Origin: Gari tellinella
Taxonomy: Eukaryota; Mollusca; Bivalvia; Cardiida; Psammobiidae
Length of the DNA: 64,000 nt
Assembly (NCBI GenBank): GCA_922989275.2
Contig: OV277857.1
Location: 43,811,083-43,875,082 of the forward strand
Reading direction: 5' to 3'
Positions 51,071 through 64,000 of the stretch are shown piece after piece. A program made the translations under genes and the position numbers. Numbering within the stretch: the first letter of the stretch is position 1; each line of letters opens with the position of its first letter. The notes below the pieces were generated by a model that was not told where the DNA came from, did not search any database, and saw nothing but the letters and a program-made list of their open reading frames with translations.

Positions 51071-52347
51071 CTAGTATATAGAAACTATTTGATATATAGA
51101 CTTTAAACAAGTCTTTGACACAATTTGGCCACCAAACTTGTGTCCCCCTGGGCCCCACCTAAAGCCCACGTTCAAATTAGGCGGGGAGATTTCAACATCC
51201 GAGCGACAAGTCGTGGAGTGGGTGTCTCGCTGAAACCTTACTGAAAAATAAATGGGGTTATTAGCTGCAAGAAATAGATTGACATGAGATACGGTACTGA
51301 AAAGAGAGACAAATGATATTGACAAGCCTAAAATCTACAAAGCAAACATTAACGAAACTATACACAAGGAAAAAACATTTAGAAACTATAACTACTATTG
51401 TTATCCTTATCATTATTATTAATTTTATTATTAGTTTAGTTTTATTATTAGTTTAGTATTATTATTAGGTATTATTTTTAGTCTTTAGTATTATCATATT
51501 ATTTTTATTATTGTTATTGTTATTATTATCATATTATTATTGGTTTTATTATTATACTTATTCTATAAATTGGCTGGATGCAGTTTCACGTCATACTCAG
51601 AATAGGACGAATAACATGCACGTTATAACCTAATTAACATGAATATTCAATAACAATTTGTTCCTAAACAAACCAACTGATTAGTCCCCATATACTAACA
51701 ACGCTAATTAATACTAAAACTAATTATCGAAACAAAGACGCGTTTAAAAGAGTCGGATGAAAGGGTCATCACTTAGCAGAGGCTGCATTGGTATAATTGT
51801 TTATTTAGAACGCGTTTTTTTTAAACACGTTAAAATGGTTAGGCCTTAACCCTTCACGACGCGTTTCTTATTATATGCATATATTTAACGGGTAAATGGA
51901 TAGGAATAGCGTATTTACCACTGTAAGCCACATTCAGCCTGCTTAAAAGCACATTGAAAGCAAAGCAGAATACAAATTAAGGCGCATTCGGCTTTGCTAT
52001 TCATCTGCTTTAAGCTTCAATCTGCTAGTGACGTTCCCCATATACTAACAACGCTAATTAATACTAAAACTAATTATCAAAACAAAGACGCGTTTAAAAG
52101 AGTCGGATGAAAGGGGTCATCACTTAGCAGAGACGGCACAATTTGGTATAATTGTTTATTTAGAACGCGTTTTTTTTAAACACGTTAAAATCGTTAGGCC
52201 TTAACCGTTCACGATGCGTTTCTTATGTGCTACGATTTTACCACTGTAAGCCACATTCAGCCTGCTTAAAAGCACATCGAAAGCAAAGCAGAATACAAAT
52301 TAAGGCGCATTCGGCTTTGCTATTCATCTGCTATAAGCTTCAATCTG
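51071..52347. repeat. Monomer 40 (domain B, class Q)
   Basis: Same pair of changes as monomer 38: G at 51091 and A at 52333. Confidence 0.95.
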
Positions 52348-53624
52348 CTAGTATATAGAAACTATTTTATATATAGACTTTAAACAAGTCTTTGACACAA
52401 TTTGGCCACCAAACTTGTGTCCCCCTGGGCCCCACCTAAAGCCCACGTTCAAATTAGGCGGGGAGATTTCAACATCCGAGCGACAAGTCGTGGAGTGGGT
52501 GTCTCGCTGAAACCTTACTGAAAAATAAATGGGGTTATTAGCTGCAAGAAATAGATTGACATGAGATACGGTACTGAAAAGAGAGACAAATGATATTGAC
52601 AAGCCTAAAATCTACAAAGCAAACATTAACGAAACTATACACAAGGAAAAAACATTTAGAAACTATAACTACTATTGTTATCCTTATCATTATTATTAAT
52701 TTTATTATTAGTTTAGTTTTATTATTAGTTTAGTATTATTATTAGGTATTATTTTTAGTCTTTAGTATTATCATATTATTTTTATTATTGTTATTGTTAT
52801 TATTATCATATTATTATTGGTTTTATTATTATACTTATTCTATAAATTGGCTGGATGCAGTTTCACGTCATACTCAGAATAGGACGAATAACATGCACGT
52901 TATAACCTAATTAACATGAATATTCAATAACAATTTGTTCCTAAACAAACCAACTGATTAGTCCCCATATACTAACAACGCTAATTAATACTAAAACTAA
53001 TTATCGAAACAAAGACGCGTTTAAAAGAGTCGGATGAAAGGGTCATCACTTAGCAGAGGCTGCATTGGTATAATTGTTTATTTAGAACGCGTTTTTTTTA
53101 AACACGTTAAAATGGTTAGGCCTTAACCCTTCACGACGCGTTTCTTATTATATGCATATATTTAACGGGTAAATGGATAGGAATAGCGTATTTACCACTG
53201 TAAGCCACATTCAGCCTGCTTAAAAGCACATTGAAAGCAAAGCAGAATACAAATTATGGCGCATTCGGCTTTGCTATTCATCTGCTTTAAGCTTCAATCT
53301 GCTAGTGACGTTCCCCATATACTAACAACGCTAATTAATACTTAAACTAATTATCAAAACAAAGACGCGTTTAAAAGAGTCGGATGAAAGGGGTCATCAC
53401 TTAGCAGAGACGGCACAATTTGGTATAATTGTTTATTTAGAACGCGTTTTTTTTAAACACGTTAAAATCGTTAGGCCTTAACCGTTCACGATGCGTTTCT
53501 TATGTGCTACGATTTTACCACTGTAAGCCACATTCAGCCTGCTTAAAAGCACATCGAAAGCAAAGCAGAATACAAATTAAGGCGCATTCGGCTTTGCTAT
53601 TCATCTGCTTTAAGCTTCAATCTG
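52348..53624. repeat. Monomer 41 (domain B, class P)
   Basis: No private change seen. Confidence 0.95.
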
Positions 53625-54901
53625 CTAGTATATAGAAACTATTTGATATATAGACTTTAAACAAGTCTTTGACACAATTTGGCCACCAAACTTGTGTCCC
53701 CCTGGGCCCCACCTAAAGCCCACGTTCAAATTAGGCGGGGAGATTTCAACATCCGAGCGACAAGTCGTGGAGTGGGTGTCTCGCTGAAACCTTACTGAAA
53801 AATAAATGGGGTTATTAGCTGCAAGAAATAGATTGACATGAGATACGGTACTGAAAAGAGAGACAAATGATATTGACAAGCCTAAAATCTACAAAGCAAA
53901 CATTAACGAAACTATACACAAGGAAAAAACATTTAGAAACTATAACTACTATTGTTATCCTTATCATTATTATTAATTTTATTATTAGTTTAGTTTTATT
54001 ATTAGTTTAGTATTATTATTAGGTATTATTTTTAGTCTTTAGTATTATCATATTATTTTTATTATTGTTATTGTTATTATTATCATATTATTATTGGTTT
54101 TATTATTATACTTATTCTATAAATTGGCTGGATGCAGTTTCACGTCATACTCAGAATAGGACGAATAACATGCACGTTATAACCTAATTAACATGAATAT
54201 TCAATAACAATTTGTTCCTAAACAAACCAACTGATTAGTCCCCATATACTAACAACGCTAATTAATACTAAAACTAATTATCGAAACAAAGACGCGTTTA
54301 AAAGAGTCGGATGAAAGGGTCATCACTTAGCAGAGGCTGCATTGGTATAATTGTTTATTTAGAACGCGTTTTTTTTAAACACGTTAAAATGGTTAGGCCT
54401 TAACCCTTCACGACGCGTTTCTTATTATATGCATATATTTAACGGGTAAATGGATAGGAATAGCGTATTTACCACTGTAAGCCACATTCAGCCTGCTTAA
54501 AAGCACATTGAAAGCAAAGCAGAATACAAATTAAGGCGCATTCGGCTTTGCTATTCATCTGCTTTAAGCTTCAATCTGCTAGTGACGTTCCCCATATACT
54601 AACAACGCTAATTAATACTAAAACTAATTATCAAAACAAAGACGCGTTTAAAAGAGTCGGATGAAAGGGGTCATCACTTAGCAGAGACGGCACAATTTGG
54701 TATAATTGTTTATTTAGAACGCGTTTTTTTTAAACACGTTAAAATCGTTAGGCCTTAACCGTTCACGATGCGTTTCTTATGTGCTACGATTTTACCACTG
54801 TAAGCCACATTCAGCCTGCTTAAAAGCACATCGAAAGCAAAGCAGAATACAAATTAAGGCGCATTCGGCTTTGCTATTCATCTGCTTTAAGCTTCAATCT
54901 G
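53625..54901. repeat. Monomer 42 (domain B, class Q)
   Basis: G at 53645 as in monomers 38 and 40, but without the CTGCTATAAGC change. Confidence 0.95.
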
Positions 54902-56178
54902 CTAGTATATAGAAACTATTTTATATATAGACTTTAAACAAGTCTTTGACACAATTTGGCCACCAAACTTGTGTCCCCCTGGGCCCCACCTAAAGCCCAC
55001 GTTCAAATTAGGCGGGGAGATTTCAACATCCGAGCGACAAGTCGTGGAGTGGGTGTCTCGCTGAAACCTTACTGAAAAATAAATGGGGTTATTAGCTGCA
55101 AGAAATAGATTGACATGAGATACGGTACTGAAAAGAGAGACAAATGATATTGACAAGCCTAAAATCTACAAAGCAAACATTAACGAAACTATACACAAGG
55201 AAAAAACATTTAGAAACTATAACTACTATTGTTATCCTTATCATTATTATTAATTTTATTATTAGTTTAGTTTTATTATTAGTTTAGTATTATTATTAGG
55301 TATTATTTTTAGTCTTTAGTATTATCATATTATTTTTATTATTGTTATTGTTATTATTATCATATTATTATTGGTTTTATTATTATACTTATTCTATAAA
55401 TTGGCTGGATGCAGTTTCACGTCATACTCAGAATAGGACGAATAACATGCACGTTATAACCTAATTAACATGAATATTCAATAACAATTTGTTCCTAAAC
55501 AAACCAACTGATTAGTCCCCATATACTAACAACGCTAATTAATACTAAAACTAATTATCGAAACAAAGACGCGTTTAAAAGAGTCGGATGAAAGGGTCAT
55601 CACTTAGCAGAGGCTGCATTGGTATAATTGTTTATTTAGAACGCGTTTTTTTTAAACACGTTAAAATGGTTAGGCCTTAACCCTTCACGACGCGTTTCTT
55701 ATTATATGCATATATTTAACGGGTAAATGGATAGGAATAGCGTATTTACCACTGTAAGCCACATTCAGCCTGCTTAAAAGCACATTGAAAGCAAAGCAGA
55801 ATACAAATTATGGCGCATTCGGCTTTGCTATTCATCTGCTTTAAGCTTCAATCTGCTAGTGACGTTCCCCATATACTAACAACGCTAATTAATACTTAAA
55901 CTAATTATCAAAACAAAGACGCGTTTAAAAGAGTCGGATGAAAGGGGTCATCACTTAGCAGAGACGGCACAATTTGGTATAATTGTTTATTTAGAACGCG
56001 GTTTTTTTAAACACGTTAAAATCGTTAGGCCTTAACCGTTCACGATGCGTTTCTTATGTGCTACGATTTTACCACTGTAAGCCACATTCAGCCTGCTTAA
56101 AAGCACATCGAAAGCAAAGCAGAATACAAATTAAGGCGCATTCGGCTTTGCTATTCATCTGCTTTAAGCTTCAATCTG
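54902..56178. repeat. Monomer 43 (domain B, class P)
   Basis: Private G at 56001 shortens the T8 run of subrepeat II to T7 (GCGGTTTTTTT). Confidence 0.95.
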
Positions 56179-57455
56179 CTAGTATATAGAAACTATTTTA
56201 TATATAGACTTTAAACAAGTCTTTGACACAATTTGGCCACCAAACTTGTGTCCCCCTGGGCCCCACCTAAAGCCCACGTTCAAATTAGGCGGGGAGATTT
56301 CAACATCCGAGCGACAAGTCGTGGAGTGGGTGTCTCGCTGAAACCTTACTGAAAAATAAATGGGGTTATTAGCTGCAAGAAATAGATTGACATGAGATAC
56401 GGTACTGAAAAGAGAGACAAATGATATTGACAAGCCTAAAATCTACAAAGCAAACATTAACGAAACTATACACAAGGAAAAAACATTTAGAAACTATAAC
56501 TACTATTGTTATCCTTATCATTATTATTAATTTTATTATTAGTTTAGTTTTATTATTAGTTTAGTATTATTATTAGGTATTATTTTTAGTCTTTAGTATT
56601 ATCATATTATTTTTATTATTGTTATTGTTATTATTATCATATTATTATTGGTTTTATTATTATACTTATTCTATAAATTGGCTGGATGCAGTTTCACGTC
56701 ATACTCAGAATAGGACGAATAACATGCACGTTATAACCTAATTAACATGAATATTCAATAACAATTTGTTCCTAAACAAACCAACTGATTAGTCCCCATA
56801 TACTAACAACGCTAATTAATACTAAAACTAATTATCGAAACAAAGACGCGTTTAAAAGAGTCGGATGAAAGGGTCATCACTTAGCAGAGGCTGCATTGGT
56901 ATAATTGTTTATTTAGAACGCGTTTTTTTTAAACACGTTAAAATGGTTAGGCCTTAACCCTTCACGACGCGTTTCTTATTATATGCATATATTTAACGGG
57001 TAAATGGATAGGAATAGCGTATTTACCACTGTAAGCCACATTCAGCCTGCTTAAAAGCACATTGAAAGCAAAGCAGAATACAAATTAAGGCGCATTCGGC
57101 TTTGCTATTCATCTGCTTTAAGCTTCAATCTGCTAGTGACGTTCCCCATATACTAACAACGCTAATTAATACTAAAACTAATTATCAAAACAAAGACGCG
57201 TTTAAAAGAGTCGGATGAAAGGGGTCATCACTTAGCAGAGACGGCACAATTTGGTATAATTGTTTATTTAGAACGCGTTTTTTTTAAACACGTTAAAATC
57301 GTTAGGCCTTAACCGTTCACGATGCGTTTCTTATGTGCTACGATTTTACCACTGTAAGCCACATTCAGCCTGCTTAAAAGCACATCGAAAGCAAAGCAGA
57401 ATACAAATTAAGGCGCATTCGGCTTTGCTATTCATCTGCTATAAGCTTCAATCTG
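56179..57455. repeat. Monomer 44 (domain B, class Q)
   Basis: CTGCTATAAGC (A at 57441), shared with monomers 38 and 40, but with an intact TATA-like box. Confidence 0.95.
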
Positions 57456-58732
57456 CTAGTATATAGAAACTATTTTATATATAGACTTTAAACAAGTCTT
57501 TGACACAATTTGGCCACCAAACTTGTGTCCCCCTGGGCCCCACCTAAAGCCCACGTTCAAATTAGGCGGGGAGATTTCAACATCCGAGCGACAAGTCGTG
57601 GAGTGGGTGTCTCGCTGAAACCTTACTGAAAAATAAATGGGGTTATTAGCTGCAAGAAATAGATTGACATGAGATACGGTACTGAAAAGAGAGACAAATG
57701 ATATTGACAAGCCTAAAATCTACAAAGCAAACATTAACGAAACTATACACAAGGAAAAAACATTTAGAAACTATAACTACTATTGTTATCCTTATCATTA
57801 TTATTAATTTTATTATTAGTTTAGTTTTATTATTAGTTTAGTATTATTATTAGGTATTATTTTTAGTCTTTAGTATTATCATATTATTTTTATTATTGTT
57901 ATTGTTATTATTATCATATTATTATTGGTTTTATTATTATACTTATTCTATAAATTGGCTGGATGCAGTTTCACGTCATACTCAGAATAGGACGAATAAC
58001 ATGCACGTTATAACCTAATTAACATGAATATTCAATAACAATTTGTTCCTAAACAAACCAACTGATTAGTCCCCATATACTAACAACGCTAATTAATACT
58101 AAAACTAATTATCGAAACAAAGACGCGTTTAAAAGAGTCGGATGAAAGGGTCATCACTTAGCAGAGGCTGCATTGGTATAATTGTTTATTTAGAACGCGT
58201 TTTTTTTAAACACGTTAAAATGGTTAGGCCTTAACCCTTCAAGACGCGTTTCTTATTATATGCATATATTTAACGGGTAAATGGATAGGAATAGCGTATT
58301 TACCACTGTAAGCCACATTCAGCCTGCTTAAAAGCACATTGAAAGCAAAGCAGAATACAAATTAAGGCGCATTCGGCTTTGCTATTCATCTGCTTTAAGC
58401 TTCAATCTGCTAGTGACGTTCCCCATATACTAACAACGCTAATTAATACTAAAACTAATTATCAAAACAAAGACGCGTTTAAAAGAGTCGGATGAAAGGG
58501 GTCATCACTTAGCAGAGACGGCACAATTTGGTATAATTGTTTATTTAGAACGCGTTTTTTTTAAACACGTTAAAATCGTTAGGCCTTAACCGTTCACGAT
58601 GCGTTTCTTATGTGCTACGATTTTACCACTGTAAGCCACATTCAGCCTGCTTAAAAGCACATCGAAAGCAAAGCAGAATACAAATTAAGGCGCATTCGGC
58701 TTTGCTATTCATCTGCTTTAAGCTTCAATCTG
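57456..58732. repeat. Monomer 45 (domain B, class Q)
   Basis: Private A at 58242 (TTCAAGACGCG). Two Q copies in a row end the P/Q alternation. Confidence 0.95.
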
Positions 58733-60009
58733 CTAGTATATAGAAACTATTTTATATATAGACTTTAAACAAGTCTTTGACACAATTTGGCCACCAAACT
58801 TGTGTCCCCCTGGGCCCCACCTAAAGCCCACGTTCAAATTAGGCGGGGAGATTTCAACATCCGAGCGACAAGTCGTGGAGTGGGTGTCTCGCTGAAACCT
58901 TACTGAAAAATAAATGGGGTTATTAGCTGCAAGAAATAGATTGACATGAGATACGGTACTGAAAAGAGAGACAAATGATATTGACAAGCCTAAAATCTAC
59001 AAAGCAAACATTAACGAAACTATACACAAGGAAAAAACATTTAGAAACTATAACTACTATTGTTATCCTTATCATTATTATTAATTTTATTATTAGTTTA
59101 GTTTTATTATTAGTTTAGTATTATTATTAGGTATTATTTTTAGTCTTTAGTATTATCATATTATTTTTATTATTGTTATTGTTATTATTATCATATTATT
59201 ATTGGTTTTATTATTATACTTATTCTATAAATTGGCTGGATGCAGTTTCACGTCATACTCAGAATAGGACGAATAACATGCACGTTATAACCTAATTAAC
59301 ATGAATATTCAATAACAATTTGTTCCTAAACAAACCAACTGATTAGTCCCCATATACTAACAACGCTAATTAATACTAAAACTAATTATCGAAACAAAGA
59401 CGCGTTTAAAAGAGTCGGATGAAAGGGTCATCACTTAGCAGAGGCTGCATTGGTATAATTGTTTATTTAGAACGCGTTTTTTTTAAACACGTTAAAATGG
59501 TTAGGCCTTAACCCTTCACGACGCGTTTCTTATTATATGCATATATTTAACGGGTAAATGGATAGGAATAGCGTATTTACCACTGTAAGCCACATTCAGC
59601 CTGCTTAAAAGCACATTGAAAGCAAAGCAGAATACAAATTATGGCGCATTCGGCTTTGCTATTCATCTGCTTTAAGCTTCAATCTGCTAGTGACGTTCCC
59701 CATATACTAACAACGCTAATTAATACTTAAACTAATTATCAAAACAAAGACGCGTTTAAAAGAGTCGGATGAAAGGGGTCATCACTTAGCAGAGACGGCA
59801 CAATTTGGTATAATTGTTTATTTAGAACGCGTTTTTTTTAAACACGTTAAAATCGTTAGGCCTTAACCGTTCACGATGCGTTTCTTATGTGCTACGATTT
59901 TACCACTGTAAGCCACATTCAGCCTGCTTAAAAGCACATCGAAAGCAAAGCAGAATACAAATTAAGGCTCATTCGGCTTTGCTATTCATCTGCTTTAAGC
60001 TTCAATCTG
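58733..60009. repeat. Monomer 46 (domain B, class P)
   Basis: Private T at 59969 (AAGGCTCATTC). Last class P copy in the window. Confidence 0.95.
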
Positions 60010-61286
60010 CTAGTATATAGAAACTATTTTATATATAGACTTTAAACAAGTCTTTGACACAATTTGGCCACCAAACTTGTGTCCCCCTGGGCCCCACCTA
60101 AAGCCCACGTTCAAATTAGGCGGGGAGATTTCAACATCCGAGCGACAAGTCGTGGAGTGGGTGTCTCGCTGAAACCTTACTGAAAAATAAATGGGGTTAT
60201 TAGCTGCAAGAAATAGATTGACATGAGATACGGTACTGAAAAGAGAGACAAATGATATTGACAAGCCTAAAATCTACAAAGCAAACATTAACGAAACTAT
60301 ACACAAGGAAAAAACATTTAGAAACTATAACTACTATTGTTATCCTTATCATTATTATTAATTTTATTATTAGTTTAGTTTTATTATTAGTTTAGTATTA
60401 TTATTAGGTATTATTTTTAGTCTTTAGTATTATCATATTATTTTTATTATTGTTATTGTTATTATTATCATATTATTATTGGTTTTATTATTATACTTAT
60501 TCTATAAATTGGCTGGATGCAGTTTCACGTCATACTCAGAATAGGACGAATAACATGCACGTTATAACCTAATTAACATGAATATTCAATAACAATTTGT
60601 TCCTAAACAAACCAACTGATTAGTCCCCATATACTAACAACGCTAATTAATACTAAAACTAATTATCGAAACAAAGACGCGTTTAAAAGAGTCGGATGAA
60701 AGGGTCATCACTTAGCAGAGGCTGCATTGGTATAATTGTTTATTTAGAACGCGTTTTTTTTAAACACGTTAAAATGGTTAGGCCTTAACCCTTCACGACG
60801 CGTTTCTTATTATATGCATATATTTAACGGGTAAATGGATAGGAATAGCGTATTTACCACTGTAAGCCACATTCAGCCTGCTTAAAAGCACATTGAAAGC
60901 AAAGCAGAATACAAATTAAGGCGCATTCGGCTTTGCTATTCATCTGCTTTAAGCTTCAATCTGCTAGTGACGTTCCCCATATACTAACAACGCTAATTAA
61001 TACTAAAACTAATTATCAAAACAAAGACGCGTTTAAAAGAGTCGGATGAAAGGGGTCATCACTTAGCAGAGACGGCACAATTTGGTATAATTGTTTATTT
61101 AGAACGCGTTTTTTTTAAACACGTTAAAATCGTTAGGCCTTAACCGTTCACGATGCGTTTCTTATGTGCTACGATTTTACCACTGTAAGCCACATTCAGC
61201 CTGCTTAAAAGCACATCGAAAGCAAAGCAGAATACAAATTAAGGCGCATTCGGCTTTGCTATTCATCTGCTTTAAGCTTCAATCTG
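60010..61286. repeat. Monomer 47 (domain B, class Q)
   Basis: No private change seen. First of three complete Q copies at the right end. Confidence 0.95.
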
Positions 61287-62563
61287 CTAGTATATAGAAA
61301 CTATTTTATATATAGACTTTAAACAAGTCTTTGACACAATTTGGCCACCAAACTTGTGTCCCCCTGGGCCCCACCTAAAGCCCACGTTCAAATTAGGCGG
61401 GGAGATTTCAACATCCGAGCGACAAGTCGTGGAGTGGGTGTCTCGCTGAAACCTTACTGAAAAATAAATGGGGTTATTAGCTGCAAGAAATAGATTGACA
61501 TGAGATACGGTACTGAAAAGAGAGACAAATGATATTGACAAGCCTAAAATCTACAAAGCAAACATTAACGAAACTATACACAAGGAAAAAACATTTAGAA
61601 ACTATAACTACTATTGTTATCCTTATCATTATTATTAATTTTATTATTAGTTTAGTTTTATTATTAGTTTAGTATTATTATTAGGTATTATTTTTAGTCT
61701 TTAGTATTATCATATTATTTTTATTATTGTTATTGTTATTATTATCATATTATTATTGGTTTTATTATTATACTTATTCTATAAATTGGCTGGATGCAGT
61801 TTCACGTCATACTCAGAATAGGACGAATAACATGCACGTTATAACCTAATTAACATGAATATTCAATAACAATTTGTTCCTAAACAAACCAACTGATTAG
61901 TCCCCATATACTAACAACGCTAATTAATACTAAAACTAATTATCGAAACAAAGACGCGTTTAAAAGAGTCGGATGAAAGGGTCATCACTTAGCAGAGGCT
62001 GCATTGGTATAATTGTTTATTTAGAACGCGTTTTTTTTAAACACGTTAAAATGGTTAGGCCTTAACCCTTCACGACGCGTTTCTTATTATATGCATATAT
62101 TTAACGGGTAAATGGATAGGAATAGCGTATTTACCACTGTAAGCCACATTCAGCCTGCTTAAAAGCACATTGAAAGCAAAGCAGAATACAAATTAAGGCG
62201 CATTCGGCTTTGCTATTCATCTGCTTTAAGCTTCAATCTGCTAGTGACGTTCCCCATATACTAACAACGCTAATTAATACTAAAACTAATTATCAAAACA
62301 AAGACGCGTTTAAAAGAGTCGGATGAAAGGGGTCATCACTTAGCAGAGACGGCACAATTTGGTATAATTGTTTATTTAGAACGCGTTTTTTTTAAACACG
62401 TTAAAATCGTTAGGCCTTAACCGTTCACGATGCGTTTTTTATGTGCTACGATTTTACCACTGTAAGCCACATTCAGCCTGCTTAAAAGCACATCGAAAGC
62501 AAAGCAGAATACAAATTAAGGCGCATTCGGCTTTGCTATTCATCTGCTTTAAGCTTCAATCTG
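61287..62563. repeat. Monomer 48 (domain B, class Q)
   Basis: Private T at 62438 (GCGTTTTTTATG) in subrepeat II. Confidence 0.95.
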
Positions 62564-63840
62564 CTAGTATATAGAAACTATTTTATATATAGACTTTAAA
62601 CAAGTCTTTGACACAATTTGGCCACCAAACTTGTGTCCCCCTGGGCCCCACCTAAAGCCCACGTTCAAATTAGGCGGGGAGATTTCAACATCCGAGCGAC
62701 AAGTCGTGGAGTGGGTGTCTCGCTGAAACCTTACTGAAAAATAAATGGGGTTATTAGCTGCAAGAAATAGATTGACATGAGATACGGTACTGAAAAGAGA
62801 GACAAATGATATTGATAAGCCTAAAATCTACAAAGCAAACATTAACGAAACTATACACAAGGAAAAAACATTTAGAAACTATAACTACTATTGTTATCCT
62901 TATCATTATTATTAATTTTATTATTAGTTTAGTTTTATTATTAGTTTAGTATTATTATTAGGTATTATTTTTAGTCTTTAGTATTATCATATTATTTTTA
63001 TTATTGTTATTGTTATTATTATCATATTATTATTGGTTTTATTATTATACTTATTCTATAAATTGGCTGGATGCAGTTTCACGTCATACTCAGAATAGGA
63101 CGAATAACATGCACGTTATAACCTAATTAACATGAATATTCAATAACAATTTGTTCCTAAACAAACCAACTGATTAGTCCCCATATACTAACAACGCTAA
63201 TTAATACTAAAACTAATTATCGAAACAAAGACGCGTTTAAAAGAGTCGGATGAAAGGGTCATCACTTAGCAGAGGCTGCATTGGTATAATTGTTTATTTA
63301 GAACGCGTTTTTTTTAAACACGTTAAAATGGTTAGGCCTTAACCCTTCACGACGCGTTTCTTATTATATGCATATATTTAACGGGTAAATGGATAGGAAT
63401 AGCGTATTTACCACTGTAAGCCACATTCAGCCTGCTTAAAAGCACATTGAAAGCAAAGCAGAATACAAATTAAGGCGCATTCGGCTTTGCTATTCATCTG
63501 CTTTAAGCTTCAATCTGCTAGTGACGTTCCCCATATACTAACAACGCTAATTAATACTAAAACTAATTATCAAAACAAAGACGCGTTTAAAAGAGTCGGA
63601 TGAAAGGGGTCATCACTTAGCAGAGACGGCACAATTTGGTATAATTGTTTATTTAGAACGCGTTTTTTTTAAACACGTTAAAATCGTTAGGCCTTAACCG
63701 TTCACGATGCGTTTCTTATGTGCTACGATTTTACCACTGTAAGCCACATTCAGCCTGCTTAAAAGCGCATCGAAAGCAAAGCAGAATACAAATTAAGGCG
63801 CATTCGGCTTTGCTATTCATCTGCTTTAAGCTTCAATCTG
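62564..63840. repeat. Monomer 49 (domain B, class Q)
   Basis: Private T at 62816 (TTGATAAGCC), which destroys the TTG start of the minus open frame. G at 63767 (AAAGCGCATCG). Confidence 0.95.
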
Positions 63841-64000
63841 CTAGTATATAGAAACTATTTTATATATAGACTTTAAACAAGTCTTTGACACAATTTGGCC
63901 ACCAAACTTGTGTCCCCCTGGGCCCCACCTAAAGCCCACGTTCAAATTAGGCGGGGAGATTTCAACATCCGAGTGACAAGTCGTGGAGTGGGTGTCTCGC
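63841..64000. repeat. Monomer 50 (first 160 bp only)
   Basis: Cut by the window edge inside the G+C-rich box. C to T at 63974 (GAGTGACAAG) is the only change seen inside that box in the window, and it is a CpG to TpG change. Confidence 0.95.

Larger units (their letters stand above)
45963..56178. repeat. Higher-order repeat: four Q/P dimers
   Basis: Copies 36 to 43 alternate strictly Q-P-Q-P-Q-P-Q-P, a 2554-bp unit. The Q members 38, 40 and 42 also share G in the TATA-like box (48537, 51091, 53645), exactly 2554 bp apart, so these dimers arose by duplication of a two-monomer block and not by chance alternation. Confidence 0.88.
1..64000. repeat. Tandem satellite array, monomer about 1.28 kb, about 50 copies
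   Basis: The same sequence recurs head to tail with no foreign interruption: the landmark GTCTTTGACACAATTTGG is at 1, 1279, 2557 and so on to the right edge. Spacing is 1278 bp in the left third and 1277 bp afterwards. Exceptions are one 1265-bp copy, one 1302-bp copy and one 1276-bp copy, each explained by a single visible indel. All copies have the same orientation. No coding gene lies between copies, and both edges cut through a monomer, so the array extends beyond the window on both sides. Long gene-free arrays like this are known as satellite DNA in eukaryotic heterochromatin; the chromosomal location is inference. Confidence 0.97.
23618..64000. repeat. Domain B: 1277-bp monomers with higher-order structure
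   Basis: Compared with domain A, the copies here read GGTATTATT, CATACTC, GATTAGTCCCC (one A lost, which gives the 1277 period), AACCCTTC, ATGCATAT, AATTAATACT and GACGGCAC. Two further linked sites split the copies into class P (ATTATGG at the end of subrepeat I plus TACTTAAACT in subrepeat II) and class Q (ATTAAGG plus TACTAAAACT). Two R copies mix ATTATGG with TACTAAAACT. Private substitutions and three indels make this domain clearly more diverse than A. Confidence 0.93.

Noticed and set aside
1..64000. CRISPR array
   Set aside because: The repeated unit is the whole 1.28 kb, with no short repeat alternating with distinct spacers.
1..64000. Bacterial or phage origin of the window
   Set aside because: There is no coding density, no promoter or ribosome-site structure and no operon anywhere in 64 kb. 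A long homogenised tandem array with higher-order repeats fits eukaryotic satellite DNA far better.

Overview
The whole 64 kb window is one uninterrupted head-to-tail tandem array of a monomer of about 1.28 kb. There is one truncated copy at the left edge (1-1238), 49 complete copies, and a 160-base fragment at the right edge. No protein gene, rRNA, tRNA, known snRNA, transposase or CRISPR array can be supported. A gene-free, AT-rich array of long, highly homogenised monomers with higher-order repeats is typical of satellite DNA in a eukaryotic nuclear genome (centromeric, pericentromeric, subtelomeric or sex-chromosome heterochromatin). The sequence alone does not show which lineage.

Monomer architecture, read on the plus strand from the phase CTAGTATATAG (reference copy 1239-2516): (1) a short AT-rich lead with a TATA-like box facing minus; (2) a G+C-richer box of about 160 bp that is almost invariant in every copy; (3) an A-rich linker; (4) a TTA/TTG-rich low-complexity tract of about 170 bp; (5) a spacer of about 120 bp; (6) subrepeat I (346 bp); (7) subrepeat II (319 bp). 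Subrepeats I and II are diverged direct duplicates of one ancestral unit. Each begins near TCCCCATATACTAAC and ends with an imperfect hairpin followed by CTAG.

The array has two domains. Domain A (1 to about 23,617) has 1278-bp monomers that are nearly identical, with five single-base departures seen by eye in about 18 copies. Domain B (about 23,618 to 64,000) has 1277-bp monomers that share seven fixed differences from A. The switch happens inside one hybrid monomer (22965-24229), next to a 13-bp deletion. Domain B is more variable and is organised into higher-order repeats: dimers at 24230-31916, trimers at 30640-42131 and dimers at 45963-56178. They are defined by two linked sites: class P has ATTATGG plus TACTTAAACT, class Q has ATTAAGG plus TACTAAAACT, and R is a mixed class.

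The longest open frames (84 codons on minus, 68 on plus) recur only because the monomer recurs. They start with TTG rather than ATG, and the variants in them look unconstrained, so I do not call them genes. The more interesting possibilities are a minus-strand small-RNA-like module (TATA-like box, hairpin, T4), Helitron-like ends on the subrepeats, a near-invariant G+C-rich box that may be a protein-binding or RNA element, and the record of recombination left by the domain boundary and the higher-order repeats.
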